A program made the translations under genes and the position numbers. Positions 34,621 to 47,663 of a DNA stretch of 64,000 bases are shown here, in pieces (position 1 is the stretch's first letter; each line of letters starts with the position of its first letter). Under the pieces are notes generated by a model. That model did not search any database. It was not told the origin of the DNA and saw only the letters and a program-made list of their open reading frames with translations. The DNA comes from Neoechinorhynchus agilis (Eukaryota; Acanthocephala). Location: NCBI GenBank assembly GCA_051530055.1, contig CM121343.1, positions 1,240,001 through 1,304,000 on the forward strand. Direction: 5' to 3'.

Positions 34621-35335
34621 TTTTTTTAAGAGCGAATGTACAGCAAGGATTTGGTAGATTATGCCCCGAGCCGTGTTTTTCCAACTCTTGGTACCACGAA
34701 AATTTTCTAATTGTTTTGATCAGTTCGCATGCGGCGGATATCGAAGGTGAACGTTGTTGTGGTGCAGATTATGTTAACCTTCATAGACGTTTCCATACTT
34801 TCGTCGTTTGTGTTCAATGAAAGTACGGATTTTTATAAGCCGGATTAAGATTTTTAAATGTGATTTTCGAAATTAATTCAAACCTATGAAATCTTTACAC
34901 TTGAAGTATTGTCTAAGAATTAACAAAATAAAATTAGATATCGATAGATATTGTGGACGTTGTAGCAACTGACAATATTCTTTGATTTCCGCGACTTAAC
35001 TAAGCCGGGCAGGTGACACGGTGAAATCGTCAGAACTTATGGAATGAACATTTTAGCCAAATGGGCATACTCGAAGCATTGCTTCACTTGTTTATAAAAG
35101 TTACACATTCTGTGAATAGAAAAATATCGAGCGTTGTTCTAAATGTGGATGAATAACGCTTGATGCATTTTGAGTCTTCTATGAGTAGAACAACGACTGT
35201 TTTAGATGCTGTTTTTGACATGGCCGTATCCATGTCGGGGGAAAATATTCACCTGAGTTTTGCAATAAGTCGTACCGAATATTTTGCATGACATATTATT
35301 AATTAATAATTGATATAATATTTATTCGAAGAAGA

Positions 35336-38300
35336 CAGTAAGGATCGTAGTTAAATGGTGTGAAACCAGTGATCAAGTAGTTGCCTTCAGATCATTGCTG
35401 CCCATTTTTGTGCTTTTTTAGCCCAGTCGTCGTTGTGTATTTAGGAGTAAGGGAGTAGTTTGCTCAAAGCTTCAAGGAAAGTGCTAGTGTCGAATAGAAG
35501 ACTAGGCCTGAAATGGCCCATGAATTCCAGATACTTTTAGAGTTGTGCGGACCGAGTCCGAGTTTGGAAGATCTTTTGGCTTTCTGATTAGCAACGCGTA
35601 AGAGTCTTTTGAATTTGCTGAGGTCATGCTTTGGAAACATATTAGAAGTGAGTGTGAAGTCCAAAACCGAAATCTTATTAAAAATCGATAAAGATGTCAG
35701 ATTAAAAAATGCATTATAAAAGCCGCGGACCCGTCGTTTCCCTCTACTGATCTGGATTTTAAAATAAATTGCGTTTTTTGTGGGTTAAGTGATAAGCCCA
35801 TTTGTGGAAGAGTGGAGTTAAGATATTCCAGTAACTCTGCTAGTTTATTTATGGCAGTTAGGTAGTTCGATTCCTTGATTACCGCAGTAAAGTAGTCTGC
35901 ATATAAGGTCAAATCATCGCAGACAGTATAGTTCTTAATAAGGAATTGGGAGGCCAAGCAGAAAAGGATGGATGAGAGCGGTGACCCTTGCGGCACTCCT
36001 CTCGTTTGGTGATAGATTTGTTGGAAAGCATCGTCTTGGAAATAGAACTTTTTAGATTTCATGGTATTGTGTACCCTCGCGATGAGATTATAAGGGAATT
36101 GGTAGTAGCGGAGAATCCTTATAATAAAATCGATAGCAATGTTATCGAAAGCTTTCGAAATATCAAAAGATATTAAAATATTCGTTGCTTTCTGATTTAA
36201 AGTTAGCTATAATTGCAGTCATTGCCGTATGTACATGAGGTAGAAATCCATGGCATCTCCGATCGATGCAGTCATTGTCCAAGGCAAACTGTAACAGAGA
36301 CCTGGCTAGGGCCCTTTCAAAAATAAAAACCAATGAGTTTTGTATAGATATCGGGCGAACATCTCCTCCGGCTGTAACCTTTTTCCCCTCTTCTTTATAA
36401 AGAAAATTCGTTTCGAAAGGTTAATGTGTGCCCATTCTTCAGGGAGGGCATAGATCACAGCCTTAGCAATTCCGATAATATTAGCCTTATTCAGAACATT
36501 GGTGGCTTTCAAGCAAATTGAAGAGCCGTTGTCCGAGGTCTTGTCCCTCGACCTCGACCATTGAACAATGTCGGAGGCTTGGAGATCGGACCTTCTAACC
36601 TTTTCTTAGAAACAACACGCCACCACTGAGAAGAGCTTGATATGAGTGTTTAAATCCAACATCTATCCCTGTTCACTTGGTGACGGGCTCTGCATGGCCA
36701 ATACAAGGACGACGAGAATTTGACCGCTGAAGGGTTACCTTGCTTCTTTGCACACATCAAGTTTTTCCATAAAGGGAAATAATCCTCGGGGTTTCACAGA
36801 AGCGATTAACGCGCTTGACCGTGGCAAGAAAGTCCCCGCTGGCAGAAATTAAAAAGTTATTAATTTGGACCAGCGTAGCATTCCTGTTTCCGATGAAAAA
36901 GAAATTTAAAGCAGCGTTAAAGGGGTAGATGTTTAGGGCGTTAAGTTTGAATTTCTTACAAAGTGAGATATTCTTGTCAAAAATTCAAATGATGCAGTCG
37001 TGTCATATTCTCCGAATGGCCAAAGGTTTTAAGGAACATCTTCGCCGCCAAAGGCATAGATCCAGGTATGAAGATGAGAATGAAGCTTGAAATGTGGGAA
37101 AAGTGGGGGAAACAATGTTGTGGGAATCGGTTGCTCTAATTACGGATTTTAGCCACTTCTGGGGTGGATCATTAAAGTCTCCAAAGATAAAATCTATATC
37201 TGTGTTTAAAGTGGTTTTTAGGCAAACCCTGGACGCAAGTAAATGTATTTTGCTGGGTCTAATGTAAATATTACATAATAAGAAAATATCACCTTTATAG
37301 TTGAAATAAAAGATCACATAGGACATATTAGGGGATGTGAATTCGGAAACCCGTTTAGGTAAAAAATATGGTCGAAACAATGTTAAGAGGCCTTGAGAGT
37401 TGGCAGAGAAAGGAGATGTTATAAAAAAGATAAAGTCATTAAAAAGACTTATCAGGTTACTTGGAAGGTCTGACATCGGGTAGATCGATTTGGTTTCCTG
37501 TATCAAAAGTATGTCGCATTCTCTTAGATCGGGCTTCAGTTGCGATAGGGCTGACGACTTCCCTGCGTTCCACTGCACTAACCTGAGGCTCATCGCGCCC
37601 TACCCTTTACGCTTGGAGAATAGTTTCTGAGGCTTCGAGATCATCTTGTGAGTGCCATTCTCAATGATCCGTTTTTGTTCGTCGATGATTTGCCTTACAA
37701 AATTCTCATTATTGAGGGCGGAAGTGTCATTGTCCTAGGGAGCGTTGGTCGCATTATTCGGAGGGAAGTGAAAACATCCTCTTTTGGCAGGTACTTCCGA
37801 AGGCATTGAAGAAATTTTAAGAAGACCGGAGAGGTTGTTGTTAATAGAGTTGACCAGCGCTTCGAGATGAGCTGCAAGTCTCTTCTCCAGTCCTTGAATT
37901 ACATTGTTTATCCTTCTTTCCACCAGGCTCATAACGTTCTCTGAGAACTTCTTGTCCAGTGAACAGAAGGAGATACGACAGTTTTTGCAAACGAGCAGTG
38001 ACCCACTAATCCGCAGCTAGCGCATTGTTTTGACGACTTTGGGCATGCTGATGAGTGATGGCCTGCAGCACAGATGGCACACACTATCTTTTTGGACGGG
38101 CATTTTTGTGCCCAATGTCCCCATTTTTGACACGCGTTGCATCTAGGGAAGATATAATCATGCTGATGCGAGATCTCGTTCATTAAAGAATTTCACCTCC
38201 ATTGACATAAAGGAGCATGAAGATGTTTTAAGTTTCTCTCGAATATAAATGGGAGCTTTTACCACAGCGCGTGGGATTGGTTTGCCTGTTCTTAGAGATT

Positions 38301-40082
38301 TCAAGAAAAAATCACTTCGCAGCCAAATTTGCTTTCGAAGGCTTTTTTATCTTCTTGTTCTACATCTGGAAATAGACTCGAGACAATGAATATTGATTTG
38401 TAACTGGAGTCCGTATATTTGAGACAGAGGTCATTTTTTAAGTTGTTAAGGAAGTTTGTATATTGTCTCATGAAAATGTCGGAGATGAATTGGATTTTCA
38501 AGGTGCCTCCATAGTATGAGATCGATTTGATACTGTTATAATCATCTTTCAGCGATCGAAGCCATGGCGTTACGTAATGTTTGTGAAGAAGGTCCCGAGG
38601 TTGGATTAGATTAGTCGTAAACGAGACAGAAAATGGCCATTTTTTAATCGGGGGATCTTGATATTATTATAAACACGTTTTACTACTTAAGAAGAACGAT
38701 CCATACACTTGCCAGCATCCATCTTTGCTGAAGGTGTCAGGATGTCGGATGTTGAGGCAGGGAGGTGGGACTTGTCTTTGAAGGAGTTTTACAGGAGAAT
38801 GACCGATTGAGAGTCTTTCCCCGTTCTCCGGTTGTTAAGGAAAGATTGGGCTTGGGGGAGGAAAGATTTTTGGTAGAGGGTGGTACGAGCGAGGGGGGAT
38901 GAAAAAGGTTGGGGGTTACGGGTGTTTACGAGGGATGAGTATTTAGAGATGAGGGAAGAAAATTGTGGAGGGAGTTGAAGAAGACGGAGGCCGTTTTTGG
39001 AGAAAATGGAGTGGAGGTGGGCGTCGAGGGAGTGAAGTCTCACATATTCTCCCTGCTCTCTTGTGGAAGGTTTCGATTGAATGGAGAGCATTGACGGAAA
39101 GGGCGAGGAAAGTGGGTAAGGCGTATGTAAGGATAGGAAGGATGGCAGAAAGATAAAAGTGGGCAAGGTGTTTAGGGGATAAGACGAGGATTTGCTTTAG
39201 AGAGTGTAAATGAAATGTGGGCATCCCAGTTAAGGTTCTCTTGTAAAATCAGGCTCAGTATTCGGAGAGAAGAGGAGCGTTGGATGGGGAGTGGGAGAGG
39301 CGCGGGGATAAGATTGCGTTTGGAAATGTGGGGGATAAGCTCTAAAGATTGAGCGAGGAAATGGGATGGTTGAGCTCGTCCATGGTTGTGGAGAGGGAGA
39401 GAGAGGGAGATGCGATGGAAATGACTGTGAGGTCATCTACATAGAGAAAATATTTGGTAGGGGGAGTGAGGGGATGAAGGTCATTTAGAAAAATGTCAAA
39501 GAGGAGAGGGGAAAGTACGGCGTCTTGGGGGACCCCTTTAAATATGGGCAGAGAAGAGGACAAGAAGTTCCACATTGTATATATTGTTTGCGGTTGGAGA
39601 GGAAAGAGGAAATCCAAGCGAATTGCCAGGTTGGGAGGCCAAAGGAAGCACATACTTGGAGGAGAAGGCAGTGATCTACCGACTCGAACGCCCTGGAAAT
39701 ATCCAGTTGCACGAGACGGACGGTTGATGCTGGATTGGAATCCAAGCTGCGCACAAGCGTATCGTAGATGCAGAGGAGGGCATCAGAACAGTCATTGGCT
39801 GAGGTTTGTTGTATGTTCCCGAAAGACTGCTGACAGGTTTCAGGAAAAGTGGAACTTGGGTTTCTCGAAACTTGATGTATGGTCCCGAGGGTATGTTGTG
39901 TGTCCCCGAGCAACTGGTGGCATGCTTCGACGTTGGATTGTCTCTCTTCATCTCCATCCGTATCCATTAGTCCCGTAACTAGATCATCGTCCGGAGGAAC
40001 GGGCGGAAGATTGAAGACATGCGAGGAATGATTTGGTGGCCGTTTGCCACCCTCCGCCGTAACACTTGGTTGCGAAAACATG
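35336..40082 (-). mobile_element. LINE family 'B', copy 2, interrupted by another LINE
   Basis: On the minus strand: a probable ORF1 start (PPVPPDDDLVTG, about 40080-39795), then, beyond an inserted LINE (38664-39790), the rest of ORF1 with CCHC knuckles (CNACQKWGHWAQKC, CAICAAGHHSSAC, CASCGLVGHCSFAK; 38183-37929). The endonuclease follows (VQWNAGKSSALS, ILLIQETKS, FIFGDFNDPPQKW; 37593-37003) and the reverse transcriptase (VPQGSPLSSILFCL; 36062-35697). The catalytic box reads YADY rather than YADD, and stops break it repeatedly. It ends near GACAGTAAGG at 35336. It is clearly related to the copy at 15.2-19.0 kb. That the 40 kb piece is its true start is inference. Confidence 0.7.
38664..39790 (-). 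mobile_element. LINE family 'A' 3' half nested in LINE 'B'
   Basis: Nearly identical to 47820-48970. The minus strand carries SVDHCLLLQVCASFGLP, SFLSNRKQYIQCGTSC, VPQDAVLSPLLFDIFLNDL, KYFLYVDDLTVIS and the C-terminal ALHSIETFHKRAGRICE block, ending with the tail GTAAAACGTGTTTATAATAAT. It is 5'-truncated at 39790 (CATCAGAACA). Relative to the longer copy a short segment before the C-terminal region is missing and frames are broken. Confidence 0.8.
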
Positions 40083-40640
40083 CAGGAATACGATACACGC
40101 ACCGTCCTCCAATTGAGTCACCCGCTTTGTATACGAACAGTTATTTCGGGTCCGAGGGAATTTGTCATATTTACTTCGCTGCCTAGATATTTCACTGTTC
40201 TTCTCATCGTCAAATCCACACCTTCTAACTTTAGCGTTTCTGGTCCCATGCATATCGTCTTCAACCTGTTTACCTTAAGACCGTTGGCCTCCAATGCCTC
40301 ACGCCACCCTTCCAGACTTCGCTAAGCCGCTTCATGTGTTTCAGCTGTCACAATCAAGTCATCAGCGAACAATAGTGTCTATGGAGGCTTTCGGGCGATT
40401 TGCTTAGAACCCAACACATCCATGATCGTGACGCATAGGAAAGGGCTGAGAGCTGATCCGTGATGCAATCCAACTATAATCTCAAAATAGTTTCTCTCCC
40501 ACACTGCATCTGACACAAGTACAGGATCCTTCGTACATGATCTGGATTGCTCTTGTGTATTCACGGTCAGTGAAATCAACAATAAGCTGTTCGTTATGCT
40601 TCTTAGTTCGTGACCGGCCTCCGCAACTTATAGCCCCCCT
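40083..40640 (-). mobile_element. RTE-type LINE fragment (C-terminal reverse transcriptase)
   Basis: The minus strand reads ERNYFEIIVGLHHGSALSPF, CVTIMDVLG, a stop, TLLFADDLIVTAETHE, then GLKVNRLKTICMG and VKYLGSEVNMTNS. These are the RTE-clade motifs 'GLHQGSALSPFLF', 'FADD' and 'KYLGS'. It is 5'-truncated and interrupted by stops. It directly abuts the presumed start of LINE B copy 2. Confidence 0.65.
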
Positions 40641-41689
40641 TTTACAGGCTTTAGCTTAGAAAGTTGCTTTATAGTCTAATTTTTTATTACGACCCTTTAG
40701 AGTCATTTTTAATTATGTTACTTTCAACAAAACTGGTTTTTTAATTCAGAATTTGATGCGATAAGGATGTAATTTAATTAAGGCTTTTCCCGCGCTCGAC
40801 ACAACTTTTCATAAAATTATTGGGACAAAATAAATTCCCGGTATCAAGACCGGGTCGATCAGGAAGCCTAAATCTACGAATTAAGATGCCAATATATAAA
40901 CCTCATAACATAAGCACGAGATATAGTTCAAATATAGCTTAAAACAATTGTACTTGCAGTGATTGGTTCCTTCAATTACCCAAATAACAAGAACGCCTGG
41001 CAGGATTGAGAGAAAGCTGATAAAAAATTGTTAAGGAGATCCTGAAAAGGATAAATGTGGCATATTAAATATATTACCGTTTTTAACAACGGGGAAATAG
41101 TTTAGTAATCATTTATTAAGTTCACAGTTAACGACAAAGTTGCACAGCGTTTTTGTTCTGAATGTCAAACTTCAACATTTGAACAAAAACTCGGATCATG
41201 CGATTTAGTACTTAAGTGTCAGTATTCGATAAGCAGTGATCAATCGTGAATGTCATTTTGCAATTTAAAGAAATCCTTAATATTAGTCAATGGTGTAAAG
41301 CTCAAGAAGCGCTCGTAGTCAAATAAGGCGAATTGCAGACTAAAACTCAGGATTAAGCACCCTTAACTACCTCTACATTTCAGAGAAGTTCGACGAGACG
41401 GGCGAAATATTGGGAATTAATTAATCAATCTCTATTCTTCCCATCAATAAAAAATACAGTGACTGGGCAACGTTCGAGCTGCACCAATCGACGTTGCTAG
41501 TAAGCCCTCGAAGACGGAATGGGTTCAAGCCGTCCATTAAGCTAGAGCAAGACAACGGGATCGAGTGAAGGGCCAATAGTATTGCAGATTCCGTGGGTTT
41601 GGGATCCGAAGTAAGCGACCGCCGAGATGGGTCGGGCGGGAGCTTTGCTGGAAGGTCGCAAGCCTAGTTCCGGTGTGAATATCTCGAAG
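40641..41689. other. Non-coding stretch, nothing recognised
   Basis: Mostly AT-rich with no long frame. Bases 41460-41690 are more GC-rich with short overlapping frames but show no family likeness. Confidence 0.45.
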
Positions 41690-42000
41690 CATTTCGTATC
41701 TTCCACATATCGCTCCTTTTTCACATGAGCACAACACTCGAAATCCTAATTCATTTTACCCTCCTTCGGCCTCGCACCTCCCTATACTTGCGCTCCTTTT
41801 TCCGTGCTGCCGAATCTTCGGGAATATCATACCTTGAAATGAACCTGAGGAAAGACCAACCTTACAAGCGCTCCTGCAAACAATAACCACAAATTCCCAT
41901 CAGAACGGACCTTCCAACCCAACTGGATATTCTCAAACGAACGGACATAGTTTCACCCGAACGGACATTCCTCGACTGGATATTCCCATCATATAAAGAT
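41690..42000 (+). mobile_element. LINE family 'A' 3' end fragment
   Basis: The plus strand reads YLPHIAPFSHEHNTRNPN and ALLFPCCRIFGNIIP then a stop and a 3' UTR, matching 27980-28230 in opposite orientation. The normal TTATTATTAT tail is not present, so the very end differs. Confidence 0.6.
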
Positions 42001-43290
42001 AATACTAGGAGAGGAGTGCGCCACGCAACGTAGAGTGCTCGTGATGGACCTTAATATTCGAGGGAAATCCAAACAGCCGACAATGAGCATTGCGCAGAAA
42101 ATCAAGTGGTGGAGGCTAAAGGATCCTATACTCAGGGAAAAGATAAAAAAAATGGTGTTCACCAGAAATTGAGCGAGAATGTGGCTGAACTGTAACGCTG
42201 GTGGAATTAGACAGCCGAAGTGATTCGTAGTGAAGCAAAGAACATCATAGGAATGACATCGGGGAAAGCTCCACCTCAAAGCAAAGAGACATGGTGGTGG
42301 AATCCATCCGTCAAGGACGCAATCAGTCTGAAAAAGTCAGCGAGGAAAAGATTGGATTTTGACTCTTCGGTCTCGAATGCAGGCGCTTACAAACAGGCAA
42401 AACGGAAGGCCTCACGAGAATGCGCCAAAGCCAAGAGGGAAGCCAATAACGACATGTACAAGCAATTACAGCGATGGAGTTGTAGAGATATGGTCTTCAG
42501 ATTGGCCACAGTCAGGGATAAATAATCACGGGATATCGTGCTCCTCAAAATGATCATTGATAGCCACGGAAAGACGCTGGAACAATGCAAGGACATTTTG
42601 GATAGGTGGAAGGAATATGTCAACACTCTGCTGAACACTGAGAATGACAGACTGCCTCTAGAGGACGTTCACCCGAATGTCAATATGACGAGGCCGTTGC
42701 ACAGCTCAGGAAAACGAAGACTGGTAGGAGTGCCGGTCCAGATAATATTGTAATCGAGCTGTGGCAATCCCTGGGAGTCTTCGGAATAAAGTTGCTCATG
42801 AGGCTCTTTCAGAAGATAGATATGGCGGAAAAGATCCCGTCGGAATGACAGGGAAGCATATTAATACCGATTTTCAAAGGAAATGTTCTGCAGTATAGGA
42901 GCTACCGCGGCATCCAACTCATGTCGCACACAATGAAACTGTTGGAACGAATGATCGATCACATGATTAGAGAGGCGATCCGAATCAGCGAGGATCAACG
43001 GGGATTCATGCCCGGCAGAAGCACAATCGATGCAATATTCGTGCTAAGGCAGCTGAGTGGTTCAGTGAGATGCAGTGTCCGCTGCACATTGTGTTCGTCG
43101 ATTTGGAAGGTGCGTACGACACGGTCCCTCGAGATCTGGTGTGGGCATTCCTCAGGAAAAGGAATTGCCCCGAACACTATGTCGCCGCGATCCAAGCGAT
43201 GTTTCAAGAATGCTACACCGGCGTGCGATGCCACAGCGGAGCCACCGACTATTTCCGAGTCTCCGTGAGTCTGCAACAGGAGAGGGAGAG
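42000..43290 (+). mobile_element. RTE-type LINE fragment (reverse transcriptase N-terminal half)
   Basis: The plus strand shows RTE-clade motifs in order across several frames: ETWWWNPSVKDAIS near 42280, SAGPDNIVIELW near 42740, YRSYRGIQLMSHTMKLLER near 42900, QRGFMPGRSTIDAIFVLRQL near 43000, and HIVFVDLEGAYDTVPRDLVW near 43090. It stops near SLQQ at about 43280, before the catalytic FADD. Multiple stops and frame changes are present. Confidence 0.75.
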
Positions 43291-44639
43291 TATGGGTATT
43301 GAGGAGCTTAGAGATCGCTCAAACTCAGCTCCTACTATCCTTTAGTCTCCTATTTTTCATTTGGGGCTCAATAGAGTCGAACTCTCAAGCAATTAATTTT
43401 ATCTGTATAACAGTACAACAGTATGCATGTGAAATAAATAAATAAAAAAACGCAGACAAATAAGATGCCGATGAATAGCCGAGTAAAGAATGCTGGTCAT
43501 GTTCCAATCTTTATGTTAGACCTTAAATGGCAAGTTTCGGCCTTGTGCAAGGAGGGGTCGTTGTTTGGCAAATTAAAAGTGTTAACATTCAACCATCAGA
43601 AGGCATAACTTATAGTAAAGATGTTCATCATTTACTTTTTATAGCAAATTATAATAATTGATTTATTTGATAATTTCCGACATTGGTGCAGACCTTCTTC
43701 GGTCTATTGCTTGCAAGTTTTTTCAACTATGAATCGTCGACGAGGGTAAGATCCACGAGGCTGTATTTAACGCTGCTGCAATGTCTCATGGAGAAACAGC
43801 AAGAATTAATGGAGATGATGATAAAGCAAATTGGGATTTAAAAGAAAATGGAAACGCTGCGCAAGACAGCATGTTACTGGAAATATCTGCTGGGCCAAAA
43901 TAGAAAGTGTTTCAAATGTGGAAGGATGGGACACTTGACCGCCTTCGAGTATATAAACATTAAAGCTGCTCGAAATTGTAACACGTATTAATTTAGTTCC
44001 GCTGACTATTTTATTGATCAATATGGCACAACTCAGAGCAAAAGAAACATTCCTTTCCAACCAAAATATTCCTTTGTTTGCTAGATTTAAATTGCTCCCT
44101 CGCTCGCTCCATTCTGCGACTACATGGCCCACTGTGAATAACCAAAGACGATTTAAGAAACACTCGTTTGCAGAATTCGCATTCCTGACGCACATCCTCT
44201 GGTGTATCATTGCGGTCACTAAATCAATTTTGGTTAATAAAGGATTCTAATTTCAAATGGATGAAATTCTCCTACCTCATTATCCAAGAAATTATTTCGA
44301 CCAATCGAACTTTGTGATACTTTCATTTGTGCTTCTCATTGCTCAGCAACCAGTCCGCAATCGCAAACTTCTTTGAGACTTTCAATCGTTATTTTTGAAC
44401 TAGGCCTGACCTCAATAGGAGATTACCATTTCTGGGTACACGAATGATCACTTCAGTTTATAAAAAGTCCACGGAAATGAACAATTATTCACTTTGGGTT
44501 AGTGCCCATAACAAGAACAAAAAAGGGCATTTTCAATGGCATTGTACGTCCAACCTTCAGCCTTTGCAGTGTGAAATGCTTTAGATACGAACTCTAGCGG
44601 TAGGAGCGAATTTTTAGCAAGTTGGGATATCCAAGAAAG

Positions 44640-45075
44640 GCCACGGGAGATAAACCAGTCGAAGCGAAACGACTGTGATTCCGAATCGAACAGAAATGCG
44701 AATTGGATTGACGGAAAGTTGTTCACAGACCAACATTTATCGACACAAAATCTCGAAGACAATCACTAGCAGCGGTATGAAAATAAAATGCGAATTTTAC
44801 TTTCGACCGTTCATGAGGACAGAAAATCTCATTTCCCGAAAATACAAGGAGACAGAAAAGAGGGCGCAAATTCATCGGTCAGACAAGCCGGAATTTTAAG
44901 ACGAGATTGGCTGAACACACGCGGACCAAGATGCAGGGAAGGGCAGCAGCGTCGAATGTTGCGTTTAACAAGAACAACCAATGTACCCCTTGTTTGTGGA
45001 ACTGATGATGAAACCGAAGAGGTACGAAACGTCCGTAATAAAATATTCTCTATCTGGTGAAGACCTAAATAACAA
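44640..45075 (+). mobile_element. Penelope-like element 3' remnant, right-arm copy
   Basis: Mirror copy of 25225-25660. The terminal signature is clear: CTGATGA at 45002-45008, an ACC/GGT hairpin, GAAA at 45026-45029, CG-TC-CG at 45030-45035, TA, then AATAAA at 45037-45042. The element ends with GAAGACCTAAATAACAA near 45075. Confidence 0.6.
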
Positions 45076-45388
45076 ATTGAATCAATTACCGAGGTAGTTT
45101 ATATCATTTTGAAAGAACCTTCTCTCTGTAGAAAAGATTTAATAATGATACTTCTTTTATAGATAAGTAAGAGATTGTCTTTATATATCAACGGCTAACT
45201 CGCGTGAAATAGTCCTAAATAACAGGATGTCCATGCCATTAACACTTTTTCGTAACCCTTTCATGGTTACTAGATTCCATGGTCATCATTAAGAGTCTTA
45301 TGGTTATCACTAATATTGAAAAACGGCGGATTTGTTACTACTTTATGGAAAAAAAGTTCAAATTTTTACTTATTTCTTGTAAATCACC

Positions 45389-47663
45389 TCTCGACAATTA
45401 ACACACTCACCACCTCCCGCCGAATTCCAGCTTTTGTCCTTCCTCGACCGTCGCCATCACGCTGGCAGCATTGCCCCGTTGTGCTGCCAGCGAGATATTT
45501 TGTCGAAGGAATACGCCTGCTCTTGAGTCTCCGGTTGCCTCTCTCAATTTCTCCGAGAGATCCTGGAGCAGAGAGAGTGCCGAGCTGCCGAGCGCTGCAT
45601 ACGTCTCTACCCCAAAGGGGACAAAATAGTGAGCCCTCGATAACTGAATATATTTCCGTATTTTCCTCCTTTCTGCTGCACTGGCGGCACCACCGGCGAT
45701 TTCGAGGGAGTAGGAGATGTTGCTGGCTGCGAGGGTATCCACGCACGTGGCGTCCCAGAGAAGGTATTTGCCCTCCCGCCACGGGAAGACCGAAATTCCA
45801 TCGGGCCTACGGCCGTCTAGTCTACAGAGGTGGGCAGGTTCCAGGATGTTCGGGAAGTTCGCCGTTCTCAACGCCCGAGAAATTGCGTTATTGATTTCAG
45901 AATGGCGTGAGAACCTTCCTGCTGACCTTCTGCAGACGAGACCGTGTCGCCCGCGAGCATCAACCAAAGACCCACATCGACAGCGATGGGGCGTGCGTAT
46001 CGGGAGACCAAGTCTTAATGATACTGCGATCCTTGTTACCTCGTCAGTAAGAAGAGTTCCCACTGATGCCAGAGGAACAGCCTCCAACCACGCCCCAGAT
46101 TCTCGTGTTGAAACTGCCAACAGTCTAGCTCGGACGACCCCATCGCGAGAACCGGAAAGTAGAGAGCTGTGAGCTCTCGCGACAAGAGGTCCGTCCCAGA
46201 TCAACTGTCTGAGGCCATTCACGGGAACATGGTTAGCGCTTGTCTGCTGGCACCATTCCTCAACCGCCACCACGAAATCCCGGTCAAGACAGAACTTTTC
46301 CTTCAAAATGTTCTTCGAGACCGGTAGGCTCCCCTCAAACGATCCAAGAAAGGCCGGCAAAGCAAGGTCAACTAGTGCCCGAATTCCCAATCCCCCAGAT
46401 GACACAGGCAAAGAAGCTTGTCGCCACGCCTCATCTGAGAGCTGGACATTTAAAATACGCTCGAGACAAGCCCTCACCTTGCCGTCGAGTTTAGCCAATC
46501 CTTCCTTATGTTTGAAAAATGTTGCTGTGCGAACCTTGTACAATAATTTGGGGATGAAGAGCGCGCTCTTTATGAGAAACAAGGCTTCATGAGCCGAGAG
46601 AGCGCACAACCTATCGCACAGCAACGAAAGTTTCGGTATTATATGGCCGATCTCATCTTCCACATTTGAATCGAAGACGCAACTGCCCAGGAGGCTGAGT
46701 TGTTCCCGAGTCACGAGTTTCAGGCCTGGAGCTACGGCCTCGAACCCAGTCATTAGTTCCTTGACTTTGGCGACGTCTCCAATATTCAGTATAAGGAGCT
46801 CACATTTTCCAGCATTAAGCTCAATGCCCATCTTCGAGGTCTCCCTAATCAGCGTCTCCAGATCGCGCAGTACAACGGAGGGATCACCTCCGAGCGTAGC
46901 GTCATCCAAGTACCGAGCGTTGAAGCTGGAATGGAGAGAATGCGCTATTGGATTTACTGTTAGGGTGAATGCGATTGGACCGAGGGGATATCCTTGCTGC
47001 ACTCCTATTTCGGACCAAATGAGGTGGTCTTCGAAACGCAAAGGAGTCGCCGTCTCGTAGGCATTGAGAAAATACTGGAAGGCTTGTGGGGCATGATCCC
47101 TAATTGCGCAGAACATGCTTTCTCTATTGAGAGAGTTAAAAGCGTTCCGAAAATCGCACTTAAGAATCACGCACGGCTCTGAGCTTCTCGTATCAAAGTT
47201 TCGGAGCGAGTGGACAATAGCTTCCGCCCCGCAGGATGTGCAGCAGCCCAGTTGGACTGGACGAAGTTGCTGTCCGGTTTTCTCTGTAATACGTTTGCAG
47301 AGAATTTTTCCTGCGAGTCGACGTATCGTCGAAGATACGGCGATGGGACGGATTCCACCTTCTTTTTTTGTGAGGGCACACAATGAGGCTCCGAAAAATA
47401 GGTCCCTTGCAACGGGGTTCAGGTCCTCTCCAGTCAGGCGGTCGACTATTCGAGGAAGCGCACTTCCTAGAGAGAGCTGCTTCACCAGTTTAAAAGGACA
47501 TCATGTCCTTTAGGTGCTGAGACCTTAGCCCGTCAAGCCCATGACCCGAACCATTTGCAAAAGATGAGATGGCCTTTTGTAACTCTGAAATTTGAGTAGG
47601 CGTCCTGTCTTGTATGGGAGGAGATGGAATTTCAAAACTTCCGCTACTACATGGGTGCTTCAA
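45389..47663 (-). mobile_element. Retroelement with YLDD reverse transcriptase and PD-(D/E)XK-type endonuclease
   Basis: A 692-codon frame (47485-45407) holds a reverse transcriptase with FFGASLCALTKKEGGIRPIA, LKCDFRNAFNSLNRE, GVQQGYPLGPIAFTL and RYLDDATLGGDP. A C-terminal zinc-type CRCGSLVDARGRHGLVC and an endonuclease-like RRPDGISV...LLWDATCVDT follow, resembling the restriction-like endonucleases of R2/R4-type LINEs. The assignment to a named clade is open. Upstream, SSFANGSGHGLDGLRSQHLK lies in another frame, so the copy is 5'-truncated and frameshifted once. The 3' UTR after the TGA at 45407 is only about 20 bases. The left arm provides the empty site: the insert falls between TACTTTATGGA and TTGAATTAAATTGC. 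A second copy starts at 63539. Confidence 0.8.

Noticed and set aside
39493-39978. 161-codon plus-strand ORF
   Set aside because: Antisense to the LINE reverse transcriptase at 38664-39790 and the adjoining ORF1; the same shadow recurs in the 48.7 kb copy.
27980-41940. Extension of the large palindrome into the spacer, suggested by the inverted match 27980-28230 / 41690-41940
   Set aside because: Both are 3' ends of the same LINE family, and the sequence between them and the arms does not match, so independent insertion is the simpler reading.
45316-47513. Several plus-strand ORFs of 80-190 codons
   Set aside because: They are shadows of the 692-codon retroelement frame on the minus strand.
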